A DNA stretch of 64,000 nucleotides from Atkinsonella hypoxylon (lineage: Eukaryota > Ascomycota > Sordariomycetes > Hypocreales > Clavicipitaceae), in NCBI GenBank assembly GCA_000729835.1, contig JFHB01000001.1, positions 434,001-498,000 of the forward strand, written 5' to 3'. This document shows positions 56,346 to 64,000 of this stretch, in pieces. The notes below the pieces were generated by a model. That model was given only the letters and a program-made list of their open reading frames with translations. It was not told where the DNA came from and ran no database searches. Position numbers and translations under genes: made by a program. Position 1 is the stretch's first letter, and the number at the start of each line of letters is the position of its first letter.

Positions 56346-58222
56346 ATGCAGCGCAACACCACACCATTTCGGGCTCGACTACATCATGGCCGCGCTCTCA
56401 CAGCTTCACCCGTCAGGCTGAACCTGGCCCACCCACGCTCCAAGGTGACAAGCGCCAAACCGAAGTCATCGTCCATGCTTGCCGTGACCAGCGATGTTGC
56501 CAAGAAGCTCGACAAGCTGGGAGTGTGGAATCGCACCAAAGGGCGCAAGAAAGGGGATGCAATTCGAGCGATCGAGCCACGAAGGGTCAACATCGTCAGC
56601 GATAGCCTCTGTGGTACGTAATAAAGGCTTCGTGTGCCGGCCGCTGTCGAAGGAAGCCGACTGATAGAACTACAGACGACATCATCGACTATATCGGGAC
56701 GTCGATCGAGCGACACAGAGGATGCGACCTCGTTGATTTGAACCCTGGCGCAGGGGTCTGGAGTCGCAAGCTCCATGACTATCTACAGCCCAGGAAACAC
56801 ATCATGATGGACCTCGATGCCGAACTCTACAGTCCTTTTCTGGGGGACCTACTGGCGAGGAAAAACGTGCACCTGATACCCAGATCAGGACTCGTGTGGA
56901 AGGATCTCCTCGAGATGACTGACGCACATCTAACTGAGCAAAGCGAAGTCCCGTCGAGCACGACTCCGCATCGGAACGACACGCTACTCGTCACGGCGAA
57001 CCTGTCCATGTACCCAGCCAAGTCCTTCCTCGGCTTCGATAGCATAAGCTCCATGGTTCTCTATCAGTTCATGTCGAGCATTCGCACATCAACATTGTTT
57101 CAACGATACGGGCTAGTCCGCATGTTGATCTGGGTGAATGACGAGGACAAGCGACGCCTGCTCCCCCGGTCGCTCCATCGCCGCAAGAAAAGCGCCTTCG
57201 AGGCCGAGCTATCGAGCGAATGGATCCATGAAGTCGCGGGATGGGACACCGAGGTCCAAGACCGCATTGCGCTGCGCGACGAATGGATCAATATAGAGTC
57301 GGCGTGCCAGACGCTACAACGCATGCAAGCAGCTGGGCTTGCGATGCCCTCGGGCCGCGAAACACTGGCGTACTCGAAAGCACGCGCCCAGCCTGAACTC
57401 TGGGGCCAGACTCTCGCCGGGGTCCAACCGCCCACGCTGACTCGGCCGTTCAAGCAGGAGCTCGAAGAACTGCAGCAAGAAGAATCGGGCGCCAGGGACC
57501 TGTCGAAAAGACACAGGGCGCTTCGATGGCGCGAGAAGCAGGTTCGCGAAGATGGGCTCACGTATCTCGAGCTTCTCCAGGCGTGCGACGCCATGACCAA
57601 GATGGCGGTGGAAGCGCCTGGCGAATTTGCACGAGCGAACGAGGCATGGAATGATCGCATCGACAACCTTACGAAAAACACGCGCAACGAGTTCAACGGC
57701 ATCCGGGACAGCTACCATCTCTTCCGGCAGTCGCCGCCCGTCCTGCTGTGGGACAGACGGGCCTACGAACCGCTGTCGGCCAGGAGTGACGAGTTCTTCC
57801 CCAATGCACCTACTGCGCTGCTTGATATCCAGCCCAAGGCCATGCGTACGCTGTTCAGGCAGCACGGCCCGGGTAGCTCACGCTCCGGAGACATGTCGGA
57901 AGTGATGCTGCGGTTCTGGTTCCATCACACCGTGCTTCCTGTCCATAAGGCGATGGAGGGTCTCTGGGGAGGCTTCGGGGACTTGTTCACCGAGTGTCCC
58001 AGCCTCAGGGATATCAGCAGGGGCGGCACGCCTGTGACGGGGCACGGGGCGGTGACGGTTCGGTCTATGAATGAGGAGCAGTGGGCTGACATCTTGCGAG
58101 CGTGGATGGAGTGGCCCTTTCGACCTGGGTACACACAGATGCTGGGACGATTGGCAGAGGATGTGGAAACCGATGTGGATGAGGAGGATATGAAATCTGG
58201 GGCAATGGGGGGGGCTGTTTAG
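56346..58222 (+). CDS. Mitochondrial transcription factor B/rRNA adenine dimethylase-like protein (Mtf1-like)
   Basis: A 604-residue protein whose central part resembles the KsgA/Mtf1 family of S-adenosylmethionine-binding proteins. In yeast, Mtf1 guides the mitochondrial RNA polymerase to promoters. Exons are 56346-56613 and 56676-58222 (gtacgt donor, phase 1). The N-terminus is rich in Arg, Ser and Ala with few acids, fitting a mitochondrial presequence (MQRNTTPFRARLHHGRALT). The motif-I-like segment is CDLVDLNPGAGVWSRKL, followed by HIMMDLDAELYSPFL. TLLVTANLSMYPAK corresponds to the NPPY-like site, which is not conserved here. The long C-terminal half is charged and not obviously conserved. 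Whether it has any methylation activity is unclear; the degenerate catalytic motif argues against it. Confidence 0.7.
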
Positions 58223-58945
58223 CTTGTGAGTTCCTGTATGTCATTGTAAAGTCTGTACGATATGCGCTGCTTGAAACCATAGAGTAGATATAGATTAAAC
58301 TGTAGAATATGACGACCATGGAAGCCGTCGTGACCAAAGTGTCCAGCCTCTCATACAACTTGAACATTCCGGACCCGCCAGCGTCATGGTCAAAGAGGAA
58401 GCAATCCCGGACACGAGTAAGGAACGAAGGCAAAATCAGTTCAATTTGAGAAAAGTTGGCTCATGGAGTAAAGATCTTTGAAAACTCCTTGGTTCATAGT
58501 GGGATTTGAAGAACTGCAAGTGCTCGAGAGCACAAATTGGAGCATTTGAGTCTTGGAGCTCGATTAAGATATCGATGAGGTAGGAGAAGCAAGGATGGGA
58601 AGAGCAGCTGCCTGCATGCTGAAAAAGGAGGAAGAAGAGGGAAACAAATAGGATGAAAGAAGACTGAGAAGTTGTGGTATAATACACCGCCAAAACCCAC
58701 CAACTCCTTCGGACCTAACGGACCTAAACTCTGCCAAATCATTCGCTCATGGAACTTAAGGAGCAATTTCCATATAAACGCCTATCCACCGAGGACCCCG
58801 ATCCAGCCACAAAGCGTAAATACTTACCTAAAATGATCCCAACAGCCCAAACCGCCTTTCATGTTTTTATTTTCATGGGTCCATTGCTTCGTGATAAGAC
58901 ATGTATTTGCTTCAGACAAACAAATACGACATCCAAAGTCACCAC
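58223..58945. other. Convergent spacer between the MTF1-like gene and the GT90 gene
   Basis: 723 bp. Short minus frames at 58436-58766 have no family resemblance. No gene or repeat is called. Confidence 0.5.
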
Positions 58946-61078
58946 CTACCACCACCACTTCCAAGACTTTTCAAGGGAAGGGTTCTTGACGACATCGTCA
59001 ACCCAGCCCATGCTGTCTCGGTCGTCGTCCATGACGCGCGCATATTCCAGCAACAGACGAAGGGTGTATATCGACATGTCCTCCTTGCGAAGAACCCTCT
59101 CGGCCCATTCTTTGCCCTCCATGGCGATCTTCTCGGCAGTCTTGTCATGGCCGTTACGGCCTTGGTATCCGAGGAAGTAATCCATGATGCCCAAGTAATC
59201 GACGAACCGGCTGTCCATGGGCACGAAGTGCTTCCAAGCGACCAAGCGAGAGTCGTGCCACTCCCTGAAAATGGTGGCTTTGATAGGGAGCGACGTAGAT
59301 CGCAAGAATCCAAGGTACCGACCAGAGAAAGAGTTGCCGTCAATGTCAGGCACAAACTTGCTGTCGTATTGCTGAGCCATTTTGATGCCCTCGATGGTTT
59401 TAAAATAGAAATCGGTGTAATTGCACTTGCCATTCTGTGGGGGGTTGCACATGAGGTCGACAAAGCCAACGTCAGCGAACTCGTCAACCCATTGGCCAAG
59501 TTTATTGTCCTTATGAGCTTGGATCCCGTACTCAGCCTCGGGGAGAGCGAAGTTCTCGGGTTTAGCTTGACCAGATTCGGCCGCATTGATTTTAGTGCCG
59601 TTGTTGAGTGATACAAATCGATGACGCTGGAAACCACGCCAGTTGTGGGGGGAATTCTTGCCTCCAGTGGCCACACCGCGCCAAATGACCTTGTCCTTCT
59701 TGTCTTGCCACTGGATGCCATGATCGTTGCCTCCGCCGAAGCGCTCTTCTTCATTCCAGTACATGGGCGCAGGCAGAAGAATCTCATTATTGATGGTCAA
59801 TTTGGAGCCGCCAAACATTGGAAAGAGGGTTTTGGTCGACCTGGTAGTTAGGGGATGGATCAAAACGCCCTCAAGACCCTGGAGATCAGGCTGATGACAA
59901 ACCTGCACAGACTTGGTGTAATTGGAGACATAGCCCTTGTAAAGATGAGGCATGGCGTACTTGCTGGTGATGTTGGGAGGGAGGTCAAATGATGTTTGCA
60001 ATGGGGTCGTTCTTGCAAGACTGTCTGGAGCACAGCCGCGACGAGCAATCTTCCAATAGAATTCTACCTCGGCATGGTTAGCATCATTTCAGGAGAGGAT
60101 TCCGAGCCCCAGCCGCCCGTGGACCTGGATTGGAAAAGTAGACGTACCATCATTTTCCCACTCTTTCTCTGAAGTATCACCTGCTAGGAAGCCCGTCTTG
60201 GGTGCAGGCCAACGTCGAAATTCGTTCTTCATCGACTTGGCTTGCAGAAGCTTGACGGTCCTGGAAGCATTCTTCATGTACCCATTGATCTCCTCCCAAG
60301 GCACAACCAGTCGGGGTTCATCCATCGCATTCAAGGCAATATCCATGTCTGGAAGTAGGTGCTCAATAGTCTTGGTCATGTTGAGCCAGACTTGGGTCCA
60401 GAACCAATCACTGCCTGCCTTGGCAACGCCATCACGAACATTGATTGTCATTTCGTACTGGCTGGCTTCACGACGCATTGGAGCCGGATCGACTCCCCAG
60501 AAGGGTTCAAGGTCGTGGTAGATTTGATCGAAAAAGCTTTCCACAATCAAAGCATTATGCGACTGCGCGTACTTGAACCATTTGTCAAAGTGTGGCGGGG
60601 GGTGTCGGCCGCGGCTTTTGCGATATGCCTGAGCTGCCTCTTGCACTGTCTTGGACTCTCCAGAGACTAAGGCGGCGAATTCATGTTGTGCGTCGTAGAG
60701 TAGTTTGTCAATAGGATGACGGCTATTTGAATCCGTCGACGATAGAGCCTTGGAAGAGTCGGGTGGTTCCGTCTTGTCATAATCCTTGGAAGCTGCTTCC
60801 GAAGAATCACCGGCCGACGGCGGTTGTTCCGACGGCTTTGTTGAGTCAGGATTGTCCTCTGGCGAAGAGTTTGTAGGTTGGAGATTACTGTGTCCCTCGA
60901 CAGGGTGATTCAAGGATGGATCGGTTCGAATCACGCTGTCGGAATTCTGGTGGAACAGCAAAAACCCTGTCAAGAGAATGAGAGTGAGAAGACCATATCG
61001 TAAGAAGCCTGATGGCCGACGAGGAAAAGGCCCGGGGCCAAGCATTTTCTTCATGATTCTGGTGGCAGCGCCTGGCAA
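58946..61078 (-). CDS. GT90/Cap10-like glycosyltransferase (DUF821, CAP1 family)
   Basis: A type II membrane glycosyltransferase of family 90, related to Cryptococcus Cap10/CAP59-locus proteins and to Rumi/KDELC. Minus-strand exons are 60148-61078 and 58946-60063, giving 682 residues. The intron acceptor used is the AG after GAGGT, since the nearer AG shifts frame. A transmembrane anchor lies at residues ~26-42 (YGLLTLILLTGFLLFHQ), then a Ser/Pro/Asp-rich stem (residues 50-120). The catalytic region has WFKYAQSHNALIVESFFDQIYHDL, VIWRGVATGGKN and NNEILLPAPMYWNEEERFG, then VDLMCNPPQNGKC and FSGRYLGFLRSTSLPIKAT (nucleotide-sugar-binding-like). The C-terminus is WVDDVVKNPSLEKSWKWWW. Donor sugar (xylose or glucose in relatives) cannot be predicted. 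No capsule role is implied here. Confidence 0.85.
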
Positions 61079-62507
61079 GCGAAGACGTCTCGTTAGGAAA
61101 AGAGTTTGGCTTGCTCAGCCGGATCGACTTGTCGTAGCGTCCGATAATGGTAGGATCAGCAGCGACAAATCGGCGCCGAAAATTGGAGTCTCCGTACGGC
61201 GTTGTCTGTCGCTTTGAACAGAGTGGCACCAGGTGCTGTCTCAAACAAATTTGTAATAGAAAGGGTAACGACTTGGCAGGTTATGAGATGGAAAGATGCA
61301 ATAAAGACGCCTCACAAAGAGACGCAATGCAAGGTCGCTTGTCCCAGGCCTGTTGTGCGACGGGCGGACGACTTTGACAATGGACAGACAAAACGTGTAA
61401 GCTGTGAACATGAACCCAGGGAAGTAAGTGTATTGACAAGCCAGCTCGACTCGATCTGATCGCCTGGTTGCTGCAGGAGTCGTGGCCGATGAAAAGGGGT
61501 CGGAGTGTCAGGATCAATGGCTTGAGATGTTCGTCCTCAAGATTTGCACCACCTTATGCTGCTGACATGGGGTCGATACGATCTTAACTGAGGGATTGAT
61601 AGTTAGTTATTGCTCGAATCGAAGCAGTGGCGTGTGCTTCGTACCTACCGAGTAATCGCCCCGCTCACTGCAGAAAATGTACGGTGACGACAGCGCAGAG
61701 TTCCAATGCACAAGACAACCAAGACAACCTGGAAAGCACATAACTAGTTATGCGGAAGCAAGAGCAAGGGGGTGATCAAACTGCCCACCGTTGTTGATGC
61801 GGGTGGGTGCTCTACAGCTGCACAGGTGCGGATCGGATAATTAACCCCCGCGCGTCCCTGGCTACGTACCATTGTACCATTGCGCGCAGCAAACCCTGTC
61901 AGATTCTGTTTCTGCCGACAGTGGCCAGTTGTGTCGTCAATTGTAACTAACTATTCCGTAGACCAGCTCGTATGCCAGCTCACACATTGTCATGGGAGAG
62001 GTCTATGACTATATTCTGTCTTATTTCGCTAGCAAAGGCAATCGGCAACGATCCAAGCCGCGACTTTTCTTTTTTTCTTTCTCTCGCACAGCATTCCAGC
62101 GTCCAAGTGAGACTAGTGAAGGAGTACTTCGTAATGGCACCGCATAATTGCTGTCGCACATCTCCCCTGATGGACTAAAGACTAACTTGACTAATGGCGA
62201 GGCTAAGACTTAAGTGGCGTCTGGCTGTCCAATTCATTCCGTCCGTCAGACCAGACGCGTTTTAGAGGTCCACTCAGGTACCAGACCCATGCATCGTGGG
62301 TCCGCAGCACAGGCCTCCCCCCTCCCCGCAGATCGCATTGCGTAGGTTGCAGTTGGAAGCTGGGGTGTGTGGTGGGCCCAACTCCCGCTTCATCTCAAGT
62401 CTGTTGTCCCTTGAAGTGAAGTGTGCTAATTGGGGGGGCAATGTGGGATTCGTTCCAGACCTCGCGTCAGCCGGAACAACAGCCGGAACAACAGCCGGAA
62501 GCATCTA

Positions 62508-62534
62508 CTTAACTACCTACCTAGGTAGGTAGAT
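62508..62534. repeat. ACCTAGGT-type block, copy 6
   Basis: CTTAACTACCTACCTAGGTA then GGTAGAT. It is a near-perfect palindrome about 600 bp upstream of SPC34. Confidence 0.8.
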
Positions 62535-62864
62535 AATCCCTATAAAACTATACTATAACTACAGAAAAGCGGTCTATGACACAGTTGCCAGGGCTCGCAG
62601 GCAAAAAAAAAAAAAATCTGTTGCTCACAGTGGGACGGAGATCTAGACGCAAACTGGTTTTATTTTACAGAAGATGTACTTTGATGCTAGGCGGGAAATC
62701 GAAGCTAAACACGACATGCGAAATTACTAAGTAATCGAACGGGCAGTTATGCCAAATGTTAGTGATAGAATAGAACAAAACTAAACGAATTTAATCTGAC
62801 TATTTTTTACGTGTTTGGCTCAAGTACTACGAATGCCTCAGATGATTATAGAAAAAAGACCTGT

Positions 62865-62892
62865 GTACCTAGGTGTAGGTACCTAGGTACAT
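62865..62892. repeat. ACCTAGGT-type block, copy 7
   Basis: GTACCTAGGTGTAGGTACCT followed by AGGTACAT. Two ACCTAGGT cores lie 14 bp apart, about 245 bp upstream of the SPC34 start. Confidence 0.8.
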
Positions 62893-63134
62893 CCAGTATA
62901 GCAGTCCCGCAACCCCACCATAGCCAACGTCGCGTCTGCTCCTTGTCGGTTCTCACCGTAGGAGAGCGCATTGCGTTTTGAAGTAGTTAGTGACAGCGTT
63001 GCACCATTGCACCATTGCACCATTGCATGCAAATGCAGCATCTCTATTCCCACAAGAGCAACTCTAAGCATCCTTCTTTCCAAGATCTACAATCGACGCG
63101 TCACCATCTGTTGAACCCATCCACCAGAGCCACC

Positions 63135-63946
63135 ATGTCGATTCTATCAGGTCATTTGGAGCAAATTGCCTACTCCTGCCAGGGCATCGATGCGCTACCG
63201 TGAGCACTCAGACCCTTCCTTCTATCCAATTCGGTTCAAAAACTTACTACTACGCTAGATTTGCTCCGCCAAAGATCTTCACAAATGCCTTGCTATCAAA
63301 CCACGACATCACGTCCCTAATCAGAGATACAGAAGCACACGAACGCGCACTCTTCTCCGTCCCACCACCACCTCCCGTCACGCAGAGCAGTCGAGATGCA
63401 GAGAGAGATTCCGAACCTACAAAGCGGCGCCAGACCGTATTCAATGTAGCATCTGGCGAAGTGACCACTGGGCCACCTACGCGTGGCGCTACCAATCCTC
63501 GTCGTCACACAGCCGTCGCAGCAGTCCTCGGCGGAGAAATGCATTCTCAGCTTAGAAAGGGGGAAGTCGACCGCAAAGGGGACGTTGACGTGGAAATACT
63601 GCTGCGAGGTGCGGAGAAGCTCTGTGGCGTCTATGAGCTGCCCGGAGCCAGGGAACGTATTTCGTCCTTGAGGAACCAGCACCGCAATGGGAAGAATACA
63701 TTGGCGTATTATGAAGCCAAAGTAGCCGAGCAAAACGAGCAGTTGACCAGCATGAGTAAAGGTTGGATGGAAGAGGAAGAGGAAGACGAGGGCGCTGAGG
63801 GTGCCGAGGACGAAAGTGAATTGTGGACAGAGGAGGACCTTCGCAGGGAAGAAGCCGAGGCGAAAGAAATGGAAGCGAAGAAGAGGGAGCTTCAGGCCAG
63901 GCTGCGGCAAATGGAAAAGGATTTAGGCGGCTTGATGAACATGTGA
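63135..63946 (+). CDS. SPC34: DASH complex subunit SPC34
   Basis: A subunit of the fungal DASH/Dam1 ring that couples kinetochores to spindle microtubules. Exons are 63135-63199 and 63259-63946, giving 250 residues. The start MSILSGHLEQIAYSCQGIDAL joins PFAPPKIFTNALLSNHDIT over a phase-2 intron (gtgagc donor, tag acceptor), which restores the conserved PPKIFTNALL segment. RRQTVFNVASGEVTTG is typical of the family. EILLRGAEKLCGVYELPGAR is followed by a coiled coil (NTLAYYEAKVAEQNEQL), an acidic stretch (about residues 190-220) and a second coiled coil that ends LGGLMNM. Length is close to that of other filamentous fungi. The coding region closes 54 bp before the end of the window. Confidence 0.9.
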
Positions 63947-64000
63947 TACTTTGTCTGTACTACCAACCCCCTAATGCGCTACGAGACAGCGAGATCGCTG

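Larger units (their letters stand above)
61079..63134. promoter_or_regulatory. Divergent intergenic region between the GT90 gene and SPC34
   Basis: 2.06 kb without a gene. It holds AGCCGGAACAAC direct repeats at 62469-62498, an ACCTAGGT block at 62508-62534, a second one at 62865-62892, GCACCATT repeats at 63001-63024 and an A13 run at 62603-62615. The last 250 bp form the SPC34 leader. Confidence 0.65.

Noticed and set aside
1..64000. tRNA and rRNA genes
   Set aside because: I scanned for T-loop GGTTCRANYC boxes with a matching acceptor stem. The few matches, such as one at 60924-60932, lie inside coding sequence and lack a cloverleaf. A covariance-model scan would be decisive.

Overview
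This window is nuclear DNA of a filamentous ascomycete (Pezizomycotina). The gene content and intron style point to the Sordariomycetes, and Hypocreales is my best guess, though this is inferred from protein resemblance and not from a search. The supporting signs are short introns (about 50-190 nt) with GTNNGT donors and YAG acceptors, compact housekeeping genes on both strands, a Ppo-type fatty acid oxygenase, an NTE1 lysophospholipase and a DASH subunit. I found no rRNA, tRNA, CRISPR or bacterial-type feature.

Layout: 1-24.4 kb is dense and mostly housekeeping. In order it holds the 3' part of VPS15 (+), U2 snRNP A' (+), DNA polymerase epsilon histone-fold subunit (-), a CLC chloride transporter (+), a TMEM42/DMT-like membrane protein (-), TFIIA small subunit (-), V-ATPase subunit c'' (+), a gephyrin/CnxE molybdenum cofactor protein (-), RNase P/MRP subunit POP5 (+), GPN-loop GTPase GPN2 (-), NTE1 (+) and a DJ-1/PfpI protein (-). 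Many neighbours are divergent pairs sharing 400-600 bp promoters. POP5 and GPN2 meet tail to tail with 18 bp between stop codons.

24.4-45.5 kb is looser. Long non-coding stretches separate TSC1/hamartin (+), a GPI-anchored GH17 glucanase (+), a ZIP7/Yke4-like zinc transporter (+), an arrestin-domain protein (+) and a secreted type-B carboxylesterase (+). This part carries a 414-bp AT-rich element with 30-bp terminal inverted repeats (MITE-like, with RIP-type composition) and a frameshifted relic that resembles the N-terminus of an aldehyde dehydrogenase.

45.4-64 kb holds a Ppo/linoleate dioxygenase fusion whose P450 half has lost its heme-ligand cysteine (-), an AMSH-like JAMM deubiquitinase (-), prefoldin subunit 6 (-), VPS4 (+), an Mtf1/rRNA-dimethylase-like mitochondrial protein (+), a GT90/Cap10-like glycosyltransferase (-) and DASH subunit SPC34 (+).

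Several products act on endosomes or vacuoles (VPS15, CLC, V-ATPase c'', arrestin, AMSH, VPS4) or in TOR/growth control (TSC1), but nothing shows they form a dedicated cluster. Across the window a palindromic ACCTAGGT-centred motif recurs in seven intergenic sites, all upstream of genes. I see no convincing complete undescribed system. The best leads are the TIR element, the recurring palindrome, catalytic-residue losses in two enzymes, and splice/uORF arrangements in the CLC gene. All exon coordinates were derived by hand from splice signals, reading frame and family resemblance.
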